A stretch of DNA of 33,931 nucleotides, taken from contig SDUX01000075.1 of assembly GCA_008729055.1 (NCBI GenBank), forward strand, positions 17,501-51,431, written 5' to 3'. The notes under the pieces were generated by a model. That model worked only from the letters and a program-made list of their open reading frames with translations. It had not been told where the DNA came from and ran no database searches. Source of the DNA: Pyropia haitanensis (taxonomy: Eukaryota > Rhodophyta > Bangiophyceae > Bangiales > Bangiaceae). Shown here in pieces: positions 17,501 through 26,900 of the stretch. A program made the translations under genes and the position numbers. The number at the start of each line of letters is the position of its first letter. Position 1 is the stretch's first letter.

Positions 17501-18780
17501 TGCACTAGAAGCACGGCCGAGGGTGGAACGGCGCGGGAGACAGCGGGCGCGGGGTCGGGGTGACGACTGAACCAGCTGCGACCGTTGCGCCGCGGGGCGC
17601 ACGAGCTGCGGCGCTCGAAACGTCCGCGTTGCATTCGGCCGAACTGCTCAGAACCGCACGTGTCGACCTTGTGCGTGCTCCGGGCCGTCGCGGGGTGTCA
17701 CGAGCGATTCCCTCGACTTGCTGACAATCACCAACTTCCTATCTGGAAGGGCCGTTTCTGCTGCCCACAAGCCTACTTTATTCCCGCAAGGAGGCACATC
17801 ATTGCACTTACAGGTCAGGTTTACCATTACGGCTGGTCACACACCGTCGCCATTACATCTCCTCCACCCAGCCAGCCTCCAACGGCACCGGCAGGATTGT
17901 CAGCAGCCCCGCCAGCAGAAGATGGCGCTCAACATCCTGTCAGACCTCGTAGGCGCCAGATCATATCCGATCCACCGTGGCAAGATGCCATGCGATGTCT
18001 CGACTGGCATTTACGATTGTGTCTCACTAGTCGCCAGTGCTTTCTAACCGTCTGGCGATCGCGTCGAGAGAGGATTCGTCTTACTGGGCTCTCGCGCCGC
18101 TCGGATAGTTCAAATCCGTTCTGATTCGGCTTTTCTTGAGGTGCTGTGCAAGCCGCGTCGTGGACTCTGTCATCATCCGCTTGCATCCACCACTGGTTTT
18201 CTGCCCATGAAGCGGCGCTGTTGCGGCATTAGGTAAAGGACAAGAGGATATTTATGCCAGCACACAAGGGCAGGTGAACAAAAGAGAAAGAAAACAGAGC
18301 GATATTGCATGCATAAATTGCGGGCGAGAGCGATCAGCAAGGAGAGTCGGAACGCTTGCTATTTCCTGGAGAAAACAGAAGCGATATTGCATGCATCAAT
18401 GGCGGGCGAGAGCGATCAGCAAGGAGAGTTGGAACGCTTGCTATTCCCTAGGGGCGCAACCGTGGCAGCAAGAGGCGGCGGAAACGCTTGCGTGCCTTTG
18501 GGGGTGGGTGGGGGATCTGTCTCTTGTGCCGCTGCCTTTGCTTGTCCGTTCCCAGGTTCCAGCTCCAGGGGCGCGTGTGCCGCCTCTGCTTGTCCACGCG
18601 GGGCACCCAGCCACAGGGGCCGCCGCCTCAGTCTTCGCGCGCATAGCACCCCAACCCAGGGGCAATGGCGCCTCCCGCTCGGGATGCTGGCCGAGACCGC
18701 AAGGGAGAGGGGGGGAGTGCCTCTTGTGCCGCGGTCCCTTCATGGCCGTGCGCAGCACGCAGTCCCAGGGGCCATTGGCC
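14600..18780. other. Long intergenic stretch, no supported gene
   Basis: 14600-15700 is GC-extreme with G/C homopolymers (a G run at 15427-15441) and long shadow frames on both strands. 15700-15910 is AT-richer; a minus-strand frame there encodes a short ordinary-looking peptide, but it begins without an ATG and runs into low-complexity sequence. 16600-17600 and 17600-18270 have mixed composition with no domain. A hairpin TCGCCAG...CTGGCGA lies near 18030-18060, followed by a B-box-like AGTTCAAATCC near 18107 and TTTT near 18130, but no tRNA can be folded there. 18480-18800 is a GC-rich stretch with several CCAGGGGC words. Confidence 0.45.
18287..18450 (+). repeat. 82-bp tandem duplication
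   Basis: GATATTGCATGCAT begins at 18301 and again at 18383. The following words (GGGCGAGAGCGATCAGCAAG and GGAACGCTTGCTATT) are repeated with few changes, giving two copies with an 82-bp period. The unit is not a multiple of three and no gene is apparent. Confidence 0.75.
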
Positions 18781-18895
18781 TCACCCGCTCAGGGTCCCAG
18801 CCTGAGCCACGACGAGAGACCAACGAAGCATACTGCCTTGTGTTGCGTCGCACCGCACCATCGCCCCTTGATGTGGTGGTTCATCTTGCCATCTT

Positions 18896-19030
18896 GAGGT
18901 AGGGGGGGGTAGAGGAGGGGTCAGATGCGCCCGTGGGTCGTGTGTTGAAGGGGTATGGGTGGGAGAGGTGGGTGGGTGGGTGGGTGGGAGGGGTGCGTGG
19001 GTGTGAGAGCGGGAGAGGTGTGAGGTGAGG
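18896..19030 (+). repeat. GGTG/GGGTG-rich low-complexity tract
   Basis: Repeated TGGG, GGTG and GAGAGG words, including five GGTG units in a row near 18968-18988. The plus strand has many G-runs of three or more and could form G-quadruplexes. On the minus strand it would be a CACC-rich leader downstream of the TATA-like box at 19108-19117. Confidence 0.6.
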
Positions 19031-19107
19031 GGGATGGGGTGTGGTGTGCTTGTGGTGGTGCTCCGGTTGCTGGACGGCCGCTCAAGCTGTTCGAAGGCTG
19101 AGTCCCG

Positions 19108-19117
19108 TATATATAGC
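19108..19117 (-). promoter_or_regulatory. TATA-like box, possible minus-strand promoter
   Basis: CTATATATAC on the minus strand, followed downstream by a CACC-rich leader and an ATG at 18861 that opens a short frame. A GTGAGG at 18784-18779, like a 5' splice site, ends that short frame. This copies the layout of the protease-like gene promoter. No downstream exon was identified, so a gene is not called. Confidence 0.25.
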
Positions 19118-19375
19118 CCCTCGGCCGCCCGCGCACCCCATCCCACGCGCGGTAGAATGGACACCCCCCCCGTCGCCTGCCCGGTAAGGCCGTGCGCAGG
19201 ACCGCTCTGTGGAGGCCTCTCTGCGCACACCACCAGCTGATGCGCCCACGCGGTCGCGCGGCGGCTCGCACGCGCTCAGGCCCGTGCCGCTCGAGCTGCA
19301 CCTCGCGGGCGCAACGGGGGCCCACCAATCGTATATAGATAAACACTCCACATTGGGCCCCGCCACAGAGGTCGG

Positions 19376-19948
19376 TGTGAATCCCTTCCTGACGCTGCTG
19401 TCGTCAATTTCGTGCGGCCACGCGCGGCCTCGCTGTCTAACACGGTGGCGTCATCCCCGATGTGTACCCTGTCACCACGCGACACTTCTAGACGGACCTG
19501 GATGTCGCTGGTGCTGCTGACACGATTGTCGTGCAATCGATTTGACGCCGACATGTCATTGCTGTAAGCTGATGGAACGCGATGGAACTGTCCATACCAT
19601 GCCATCAACTGATGTCACCCTCGATGGCGCACGTTGGCCGCGCTGGCGATTGCCGCTGAATCCTCGCGCTGCGCTGTCTGATTGATTTGCTTGTGTGCTT
19701 TGCTTTCCCTGGGGGGTGTGGAGTGCCTTGTCGCGCCTGTGGCGAGCTGCTCCGCGCCTATATAAGCGCTCCCTCGCATCGAGTAGCGAGGGGGGAGCGC
19801 AGAGAGACAAGACGAAGTGGGATCATCGCATAGACTCGTGCTTGGGTGTGCTCGGACGACGGCTACCCTCTGCTCGATTGCCCGGTCGGTTCGAAGGCCG
19901 TTGACCCCGCTACGTTATTCTACATACTAGTTTGGTGATCCTACCACA
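19376..19948 (+). repeat. copia-2 5' LTR (3' boundary approximate)
   Basis: Starts TGTGAATCCC, identical to the 3' LTR start at 25225. The end cannot be fixed because the matching part of the 3' LTR is not in the window. CACA at 19945-19948 would mirror the TGTG start; an alternative CA end is near 19924. No canonical TGG primer-binding site follows either end. Confidence 0.7.
19758..19766 (+). promoter_or_regulatory. copia-2 LTR TATA box
   Basis: CTATATAAG about 380 bp into the 5' LTR, in the right orientation to drive gag-pol. Transcription would start near 19790, about 680 bp before the gag ATG. Confidence 0.6.
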
Positions 19949-20472
19949 TTCGCGAATCAACAGGATACCTGTGCTCGTGAGCAAGACGCGCTCCGGAAGG
20001 TGGCGGTGCGCGTGAGCAAGGCGCGTGCTGGTCGCTGACGGCGCGCGACGACCAAGACAAGGCGCGCGGCGCAGCTGTGTGCGCGCGGAGTACGTGTGCG
20101 GAAGGGGCGCGCGGCTGTCACAGTCTTGCCGCGCGTGTGCACGGCGCAGTACAAGGGCAAGGGCACTTGAACCAACGAGGGGACAGAGCGTGCGCGCACC
20201 TGGTGACTGGGGCGACGACCTTCGGGTCGGAGCCTGTCTAGGATCCGTGGTGCTCGTACGTGTTGACGTTCTACAAGGTCTACGGCCGACCCCCTCCGGG
20301 TAACACCGGTGCGCCGACAGGCTTGGGGAAGGACGCCCGCAACTCGAACGGGGTGTGTCTGCTCGTGTGCTGCGTTGTCGTGTACGCTCGGATGCCTGTG
20401 ACGTCGTGTGTGTCTGCTGCCCACGTGCTTTGACGTTCCTTCTGTGCTGCGGGTGCTTGTTGACGTGCAACG

Positions 20473-22005
20473 ATGGCGAACGTTTCAACGACATCCCAGG
20501 CGGCGCTGCCCACCTTTCTGGCTGCCGTGGACACCAGCTTGCTGAACGAGGAGCAGAAGGGCGTAATCCCGTCCGTCCGCATGCTGGAGGCCGAGCTGGC
20601 GACCACTCCCATGTCAGGAGAGCAGGTCAAGGCTGCTGTTGCTGAGCTACTCCCACCTGCCGTCCTCTTTGGTCCGAGCATGGTGGCGTTGCCGTACCTT
20701 CACCGGGATCTGCGCAACTGGCTGAACGCGCACGGCGCGAACCTGGAGCAGCACTCCTCCCACCGCATCAAGATGACGCTGGCGACGGCGCTGTACCCGG
20801 AAGCCGAGGAGCGGACTATCGCCACGGAGCTGGCCTCGGAGGTGGAAGCCGCTGGTCGTCGCTCTCGTACACCGGGATCTCAGCAACAGAGCGCATTGAC
20901 AACTGGTAGCAGCGCTGCGACACCAAGCGCTGGGGTGGACCGCGCTGCCCACAACGTTGCCATGCGCTTTCGAGACCAAGCGGCAAAGTTCAGTGGCAAC
21001 CTGGGGGAGAGCTGGAGCGAGTATGTGGCCGATTACCAGCAGGTCGCGCGAGACTACGAGCTGAATGCGACACAGAAGCTGCAGTACCTGCACAACCTGC
21101 TTCGCGGTGATGCCAAGCGCTTTTTCCTTGACCGCGTGCACGGGACCGCGGCTACGTTTGCCCAGGCCGTGGACATGGTCAGCGCCGAGTACAACTCCAT
21201 TGTCCGTCAAGACCGAGTCAAGAACTATCTGAGCAGCTTGCGGCTCAGCTCCTTCGTCAAGAACGGGACCGACACTACCGCGGCGCTGGAAAAGACGTAC
21301 AAGACTATCAGCAAGCTGGCGCCGCAAGTGCCCCGTTCGCATCACGGCGAGTCGTATAAGGTCGAGTTCCTGCGGAATGCGGTCGTCGGCAACTCGTGGG
21401 CTACCGAGCCTCTGAGCCGCATCGCGACGCACAGTCTGACTTTCCAACAGCTGTACGGCGAGCTGGAGGCTGCACTTCATCTACATAACGAGGCTCGCTT
21501 GGCGGTCATGCGCGATGACATCACACACGGAGCTGCAACTCCCGAAGACAAGGTACCAGGCATCCTCTTTGCTGGCCAGGGTCGCTATATGCGCCGGAAC
21601 AAGGACATTGGCAAGCGACACGCAGCCAAGGGAGGAAGTGGTGCGCAGCGGTTTGACCCGTTGTCTCTGATGGGGTGCTTCAACTGCGATGATCGCTCGC
21701 ACTCCCTTGGCGACTGCCCTCATCCCGTCAATGCCATCAAGGCTGCCAAGCGCAAGTTGGAGTACTACGCCAAGAAGCGTGCGGCGCAACCTGTGGCCAG
21801 CGCCGTTCTATACCAGCTTTGCTCGCAGCTCGATGCCGCCGGAGTAACCGGCGATGGCGGCGACGATGTCAAGGCCGATGAGAGCGACGAGTCATGCGGT
21901 GGGGCGAAGGAGGACGTCGACATCTTTGAGGCCTTAGTGGAGGATTCGGAGCAGGCCAACAAGGACGGCGAAGGGACGCAGAGTGACGACCCGGATTTTG
22001 TGTAG
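20473..22005 (+). CDS. copia-2 Gag
   Basis: 510 aa from ATG 20473 (MANVSTTSQAALPTFLAAV). It has a helical capsid-like region (for example RFRDQAAKFSGNLGESW, then YLHNLLRGDAKRFF and VDMVSAEYNSIVRQ) and the C-terminal zinc knuckle CFNCDDRSHSLGDC (CX2CX4HX4C) at about residue 400. An acidic tail ends DPDFV. Gag should assemble the particle and package RNA. Its last 19 nt overlap the pol frame, with TTTT (21996-21999) three codons before the stop, so Pol is probably made by -1 frameshifting. I placed the start at the first Met with a continuous Gag-like fold. Confidence 0.9.
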   Translation: MANVSTTSQAALPTFLAAVDTSLLNEEQKGVIPSVRMLEAELATTPMSGEQVKAAVAELLPPAVLFGPSMVALPYLHRDLRNWLNAHGANLEQHSSHRIKMTLATALYPEAEERTIATELASEVEAAGRRSRTPGSQQQSALTTGSSAATPSAGVDRAAHNVAMRFRDQAAKFSGNLGESWSEYVADYQQVARDYELNATQKLQYLHNLLRGDAKRFFLDRVHGTAATFAQAVDMVSAEYNSIVRQDRVKNYLSSLRLSSFVKNGTDTTAALEKTYKTISKLAPQVPRSHHGESYKVEFLRNAVVGNSWATEPLSRIATHSLTFQQLYGELEAALHLHNEARLAVMRDDITHGAATPEDKVPGILFAGQGRYMRRNKDIGKRHAAKGGSGAQRFDPLSLMGCFNCDDRSHSLGDCPHPVNAIKAAKRKLEYYAKKRAAQPVASAVLYQLCSQLDAAGVTGDGGDDVKADESDESCGGAKEDVDIFEALVEDSEQANKDGEGTQSDDPDFV

Positions 22006-25000
22006 AGGGCAAGAATCGTCGACTTGCCCTCGCACACAGACGACGGGGTCGACCCCCGCGTGTCGAGGAGGACCCCGGGTTCTTGACGCTGTTGCAGGGG
22101 GTGGAAGACTTCCAAGGTGCGTGCGTCGACACTGGAGCCCAGCGAACGGTCATCGGCAAGCAGCAGGCTTATGCGTACCTGAAGTGGGCCGGGTTACAGC
22201 GCCGACTGGAGCAAGACAAGACGCCGGAGGTGTACCGGTTTGGTGGAAGCCGGCATGCAAGCATCGGTACGCTGACTATACGCATCCCGCTCGCGGACGA
22301 CTACTTCTTAGAGCTGACGGTGGACGTTGTGGACGTGAACGTGCCGCTTCTGTTCGGGCTTGACACCCTCGACAAGTTTCACATGTACGCCAACACCGTG
22401 CTCAACCGACTCGTGTGCGAAGCTTACTCAGTGACGATGCCGCTCGTGCGAAAGCTTGGACATGTCTACTACGTCTGGGAGCACAACGTGCTGTACACCA
22501 TGCCGGAACTACGCAAGATGCACCGACACTTCTTCCATCCGCAGCCGGACCGCCTGTATGCCGTCATCAACAAGGCCGGAGGTGAACACGCCAAGCCAAG
22601 CACCCTGAAGCAGCTGCAGGAGGTTTCCAGCACGTGCGACTTATGTCAGCGACTCTCGAAGGAGCCAAGCAGGTTCCGAGTGGCTCTGCCTCCTGAGGAT
22701 ATTATCTTCAACCGGACGGTGCTTCTAGACATCATGTACCTCGATGGGAAGCCGCTCCTGCATGTGGTCGACAAGGACACGCTCTTCAGTGCAGCCGCGT
22801 TCCTCTCGAGCGGCGAGTCTACGGAGGACGTCTGGCGGGCATACGTACGTTGCTGGGTGACCCCGTACATCGGCTACTCAGACTTCATGCACACCGACCA
22901 AGGGCCGCAGCTGGCGTCTGAAGAATGGAAGGCGCTACAGCAATCAGTGGGCATCAAGCGATTGGAATCAGGCGTGGAGTCGCACAACTCCCTTGGTGTC
23001 GGCGAGCGCTACCATGCCTTCCTTCGGCGCATCTACTGGCGCGTACGGGCTTCTCACCCTGACTTGCCTGCAGAGGATGCTTTGGCGCTCTCCGTGTGGG
23101 GGATGAACCAGACGGCTGGACCAAGCGGGCTCGTTCCGACTTTGCTGGTGTTTGGAGTTCTTCCTCGGATGCCCGTAGCCCCGATCAACCTTCCTGCTCA
23201 ACGAGACCGCGTCATGGCGATGCACGCCGCCCGCCAAGAGATGGCAAAGCACGTAGCCAAGTCGCGTCTGGAGCGCGCCGTGCGCAGCCGCGTCCCAGGC
23301 GCTGCTGATGCTGTCATCCGAGCGGGCATGTCCGTGCTTGTCTACCGCGAGAAACCCGTCGACAAGTGGACGGGGCCGTACCAAGTCCTGTCTACCGATG
23401 GTAAGCAGGTGTGGCTCAAAGTCGGCAACTCCGTGAAGCTCTTCTCCGTGGACAAGGTAAAGGAGTACCGGCAGGAAGAGGCTGGCACGACGGCTGCCAC
23501 ACTGGAAGATGCTACGACACCGACACCGGACCCACCTCGTGTTCGCGACGTCGTTGAAGTCGCTGAGGACGGACAAGTGGCGCCGACGGCAACGGAAGCT
23601 GCTGCAGAGCACCCGGCAAGGGCGATTCCGCGGGCAACAGAAGTCTTCGTGACGGAAGTGCTCAAGCCTGGCGACGTGCGTATATCTTCGCAGATCATCC
23701 AAGGCGCACGCCAAGCGGAAGCAGAGGGACTCCTGAAGCGGAAAGTGTGGGTTGCTGTCAAGCGCAATGACCTTCCTCGTGAAGCCAACATCCTGAGTGG
23801 ACGCTTTGTCCACGCCCTGAAGCACGTCGGCACACCGAAGGAGAAGGGCAAGAGTCGCTACGTGGTGCAGGGACACCGGGACAAGGCCAAGTCGTTCGTG
23901 GTGCACAACCTGTCTACACTACGACAGCGGTCGACCAAGATTATTGTGTCCACCAGTGCTGTTCGCGGCTTCAGGATCTTCTCGCACGACGTCAACCAGT
24001 CGTACCTTCAGAGCAAGGACAAGCTGAGTCGACCGGTGTACCTCGCCCCACGCGAGGAGGACCGAGCCATATTGGGCGATGCCGAGGGTGAAGTGCTGCG
24101 CATCCTCAAGCCCTTGTACGGTCTCTGTGACGCGGGCGACTACTGGAGCGCGACAATGACTTCCCATGTCGAGGACGACCTCTCCATGTCGCCGCTTACG
24201 AGAGACCCGGCTCTGTACGTCAAGGATGGAGAAGACGATGTCGACGGACTTCTTGGCTCGTACGTGGACGACATGCTGCTTGGTGGAAATGAGGAGTTCC
24301 AGCGGCTGACCGAGAAGACGCTGACCCACTTTGACTCCAAGCCGCGTGAATGGGACAACACGGAGTTTCTGGGCGTCCAGGTGCGCACACTCACTACGCC
24401 CTGGCGGCACTTCACGCTGAGTCAGCCGGAGTACATCAAGCTGGTGCGCATCATGCCGACGGACATCACCTATGACGAGTTCGTCTCCGTCCGAGCTTCC
24501 TTTGCATGGCTGGCGCATAGCCGCCCGGATCTGTGCGCTGCCATCAACCGTGCGGCTCAAGTATCATCTAAGACCTTTTCCAGACGTCACGTGCAGGAGC
24601 TGAACAAGGCTATCAAGTACGCTAGGTCAACGGCAGACCTAGTGCTGTCATACCGGCCGCTGGACCGAACCACGCTGCATCTGCGCGTGTATGCCGACGC
24701 TTCCTTTGCGTCGAACGACGACAACTCTTCACAGCTAGGCTTTGTCATCCTGCTGTGTGACGCTGTGGACCGCTGTCACGTGCTAGCCTACTCAAGCAAG
24801 AAGTCCCGTCGCGTCGTGCGCTCCATCATGGCGGGTGAGGTCTACGCCTTTGCCAACGCGTTCGACGAAGCATTCATCATTAAGTATGACCTGGAGCGTC
24901 TGTACAAGCAACCGGTACCGTTGACGATGCTAACGGACTCCAAGCAGTTGTTTGACGTCATCACACGTGCTTCACATACGACGGAGAAGCGGCTCATGAT

Positions 25001-25229
25001 CGACATTGCTGCTGCACGGGAGGCCTACAACCGCAAGGAGATCTCCAACGTCGGCCTGGTCAAGTCGGCGAACAACCTTGCGGACGGGCTGACGAAGCCG
25101 GGCTTCTGCATGAGTCTTGACGACGTCTTGCGGACGTCGGTGGACCGGCACCCTGTGGAGCAGTGGATCATCCGGACGCCGGAGAAGGCGGAGCCGCAGC
25201 GCTCGGATAAGGAAAAGGTGGGAGTGTGA
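21987..25229 (+). CDS. copia-2 Pol: protease, integrase, RT, RNase H
   Basis: The frame opens at 21987 after a TGA and has no ATG before the protease, consistent with expression as a Gag-Pol fusion. Motifs in order: aspartic protease VDTGAQRTVIG; integrase zinc domain (HRHFFH ... CDLC); catalytic core LLDIMYLD, HTDQGPQ and VGERYHAF (D-D-E); reverse transcriptase DVNQSYLQS, LKPLYGLCDAGDYW and the YVDD box (GSYVDDMLLGG); RNase H VYADASFAS, MAGEVYAFANAF and LTDSKQL, with the copia tail VKSANNLADGLTKPG. It is intact, with no internal stops or shifts. The final codons run into the first bases of the 3' LTR. Confidence 0.93.
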   Translation, partial: RPGFCVEGKNRRLALAHRRRGRPPRVEEDPGFLTLLQGVEDFQGACVDTGAQRTVIGKQQAYAYLKWAGLQRRLEQDKTPEVYRFGGSRHASIGTLTIRIPLADDYFLELTVDVVDVNVPLLFGLDTLDKFHMYANTVLNRLVCEAYSVTMPLVRKLGHVYYVWEHNVLYTMPELRKMHRHFFHPQPDRLYAVINKAGGEHAKPSTLKQLQEVSSTCDLCQRLSKEPSRFRVALPPEDIIFNRTVLLDIMYLDGKPLLHVVDKDTLFSAAAFLSSGESTEDVWRAYVRCWVTPYIGYSDFMHTDQGPQLASEEWKALQQSVGIKRLESGVESHNSLGVGERYHAFLRRIYWRVRASHPDLPAEDALALSVWGMNQTAGPSGLVPTLLVFGVLPRMPVAPINLPAQRDRVMAMHAARQEMAKHVAKSRLERAVRSRVPGAADAVIRAGMSVLVYREKPVDKWTGPYQVLSTDGKQVWLKVGNSVKLFSVDKVKEYRQEEAGTTAATLEDATTPTPDPPRVRDVVEVAEDGQVAPTATEAAAEHPARAIPRATEVFVTEVLKPGDVRISSQIIQGARQAEAEGLLKRKVWVAVKRNDLPREANILSGRFVHALKHVGTPKEKGKSRYVVQGHRDKAKSFVVHNLSTLRQRSTKIIVSTSAVRGFRIFSHDVNQSYLQSKDKLSRPVYLAPREEDRAILGDAEGEVLRILKPLYGLCDAGDYWSATMTSHVEDDLSMSPLTRDPALYVKDGEDDVDGLLGSYVDDMLLGGNEEFQRLTEKTLTHFDSKPREWDNTEFLGVQVRTLTTPWRHFTLSQPEYIKLVRIMPTDITYDEFVSVRASFAWLAHSRPDLCAAINRAAQVSSKTFSRRHVQELNKAIKYARSTADLVLSYRPLDRTTLHLRVYADASFASNDDNSSQLGFVILLCDAVDRCHVLAYSSKKSRRVVRSIMAGEVYAFANAFDEAFIIKYDLERLYKQPVPLTMLTDSKQLFDVITRASHTTEKRLMIDIAAAREAYNRKEISNVGLVKSANNLADGLTKPGFCMSLDDVLRTSVDRHPVEQWIIRTPEKAEPQRSDKEKVGV
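25207..25224 (+). promoter_or_regulatory. copia-2 polypurine tract
   Basis: Purine-rich AAGGAAAAGGTGGGAG directly before the TGTG start of the 3' LTR, where plus-strand DNA synthesis is primed in LTR retrotransposons. It overlaps the last codons of pol. Confidence 0.7.
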
Positions 25230-25327
25230 ATCCCTTCCTGACGCTGCTGTCGTCAATTTCGTGCGGCCACGCGCGGCCTCGCTGTCTAACACGGTGGCGT
25301 CATCCCCGCTGTGTACCCTGTCACCAC
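25225..25327 (+). repeat. copia-2 3' LTR, interrupted
   Basis: 103 bp matching 19376-19478 with one substitution, then an abrupt change to the Ty3/gypsy LTR (TGTAGCGTT). The remainder is expected beyond the window, after the right LTR of that element. Confidence 0.9.
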
Positions 25328-25924
25328 TGTAGCGTTATTGGCCGTTCTGCGGCCCTTGTCCGCCCCGCGTCGCCACCGCCAGAGAACAGAGGGCTACCAG
25401 AAGGAACGGGCCAGGGAGTCCCACACACACTTGCCCACCTCAACAGCCAGAGGTAAGGGAAAAGGCTAAAGCCCAAGGGGAAGGAGAACCCAAAGCAACG
25501 TTGTTTTACAAGAAGGATCTCGCGTGGCCCGCGGGCCAAGCCCTTAAGAGCTCTCCACACCACCCCCCGAGGGGCCGCCAGGGCGCCCCCTCTCAGGGGC
25601 GCCTCCAGCGGGCCAAGTGCCAGCGTGCACCTGCCCCGCCGGGGCACCCCGCTCCACGCTAAAATCCCTCCACTCAGATGCAAGCGAAAAACCCTCACAC
25701 AGATGCAATCCGCCCAAAAACCCAATGGGAAAAAAGGGCGAAAAGCACGAAATCACGCAGTGAAAATCGATGAGAACAAATGCAAGAGAAACCGTAAGTA
25801 GCAGGCCACCAAGTCCAACCAGGGGGAAGGGCCGCCACAACCGCCACCCGGATCGAGTCCGCCACCATGCCACCGCGGGCCGCCAGGTAACGCGGGACCG
25901 CCGCAACGTAGGCCTCGTCAGGCC
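25328..25924 (-). repeat. Ty3/gypsy 3' LTR (at least this much)
   Basis: Aligns with 33340-33931 to the window end; the true LTR probably continues left of pol beyond 25924. It contains the palindrome TGGCCCGCGGGCCA (25525-25538) and the short hairpin GGCGCCCC-GGGGCGCC near 25580-25605. Differences from the other copy are mostly one- or two-base indels, for example in the A-run near 25735 and the G-run near 25822. Confidence 0.85.
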
Positions 25925-26120
25925 GCCACCAGAGGCCCCAAACGCTACATGGCCCCTTCACCGAGGCCGAGCGTCCCCGCCGGCCGCACTCAAGGGTGGC
26001 ACGCGTGAGAGGTCTCCCGGGAGGGAGCATGCATACGGGCCGGATCGGGTACGTGTGCAGCGTGGGCCAGCGGAGAGGGGGAGAGAGGGGGAGGGCGGAG
26101 GAGGGTTGGCCACCGAGGGG

Positions 26121-26900
26121 TATATAACGGCCTCGTTCGCGCGCTGGCCTCGTCAGGCCGCCTGCTCGCCCCGTCTCGGCCGCCACACGTCCTGCCTCCG
26201 CCCGCCCCTCTCCGTCGCGTTGGCCGTCCCGTTCCGCGCTGGCCGGCGCGTCCGCTTCCTCTTGTCCGCCCCGCTTTGCCCCACCTTGTCGGCGTGTCCG
26301 CCTTGGCCGACCGGGTCGAGTCGTTGGCACCGGCGGGCCTCGAGGCGCTGCCGTACCGGCAAGTGGTGGGCCCGCTCCTGAACACCCACGACGGCGTCCA
26401 CCTCCACGGTCTCCTCCGCGCCGACCGGCAGCCAAGGTAAGTGTCGCCGACGGTGGGGGAGGGAAAGAGGGACAAGAGGGGAGAAAGGGCACCGACGGCC
26501 GCCACCACCGCGGCCACCAGGCACACTAACCGCCGACCTTGGCCTTCTTGTCTCGCCTCCGCGGCCGTTGTTGTCTCCCGCGTCTGGTCCTTGCGGCCGT
26601 CTTGTTCCATCAACCCGTACGGCCCACTTCCCCGCGAGGGCCCTCGACCAGGTGTCCACCTCCATGTCGGGGGCCAAGACGGGTGCCAAGGTCGACAAGG
26701 TCAAGGCCCACGAGAAGATCAAGAAGATGGTCAGGAGGGTCGAAGGGAGAGGAGGAGCGGGAGGAGGACGGGGGGGGGGGGGGCCGCCGGCGTCGCCTGC
26801 GTCGCCGCGGGCCAAGTGGGACCGTGCCGGCCGTCCTCGTGCCCCGGAGCTTGGGGTCGTCGCGTTCGGCCCGACGGTGGCCGACGTCATGAGCACGTAG
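26121..26900 (+). other. Possible spliced antisense gene between pol and LTR
   Basis: Plus strand, opposite to the element. TATATAACGG at 26121 is followed by a leader of about 300 nt with no ATG. A consensus 5' splice site CCAAG|GTAAGT lies at 26437. A branch-point-like CTAAC (26526-26530) is followed by about 110 nt without AG, ending at the acceptor GCGAG (26637-26638). The first ATG after that (26664) opens a 78-codon Lys-rich frame (MSGAKTGAKVDKVKAH...) ending at TAG 26898-26900. Across the splice the phase also stays open. The opposite strand has an uninterrupted frame here (27229-26153) with a hydrophobic segment (LLTIFLIFSWALTLSTLAPV). The two frames share the same GC-rich wobble position, so codon bias cannot choose between them. 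This is inference; it may lie partly inside the LTR. Confidence 0.3.

Larger units (their letters stand above)
19376..25327 (+). mobile_element. Ty1/copia retrotransposon copia-2, 3' LTR split by a chromovirus
   Basis: Plus-strand element: 5' LTR from 19376, leader, separate gag (20473-22005) and pol frames, a purine-rich tract (25207-25224) and a 3' LTR from 25225. Domain order is protease, integrase, RT, RNase H, hence Ty1/copia. It shares no recognisable LTR sequence with copia-1, and its proteins are of a different lineage. The 3' LTR is identifiable for only 103 bp before the Ty3/gypsy element begins; its remainder would lie beyond the window. The first 103 bp of the two LTRs differ at one position (A versus C in CCCCG-TGTG), so it is also fairly young. 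Confidence 0.92.

Noticed and set aside
18029..18134. Hairpin, B-box-like AGTTCAAATCC and TTTT, resembling a tRNA or tRNA-derived SINE
   Set aside because: The T-stem does not pair in the canonical register and no acceptor complement is present upstream. Left as an unexplained structured patch.
18779..18861. Short minus-strand ORF after a TATA box and CACC-rich leader, ending at a GTGAGG
   Set aside because: Only 26 codons and no second exon was found; kept only as a weak promoter entry.
23096..24560. Minus-strand frames of 169-312 codons opposite copia-2 pol
   Set aside because: Shadows of an intact pol frame that carries all expected motifs.
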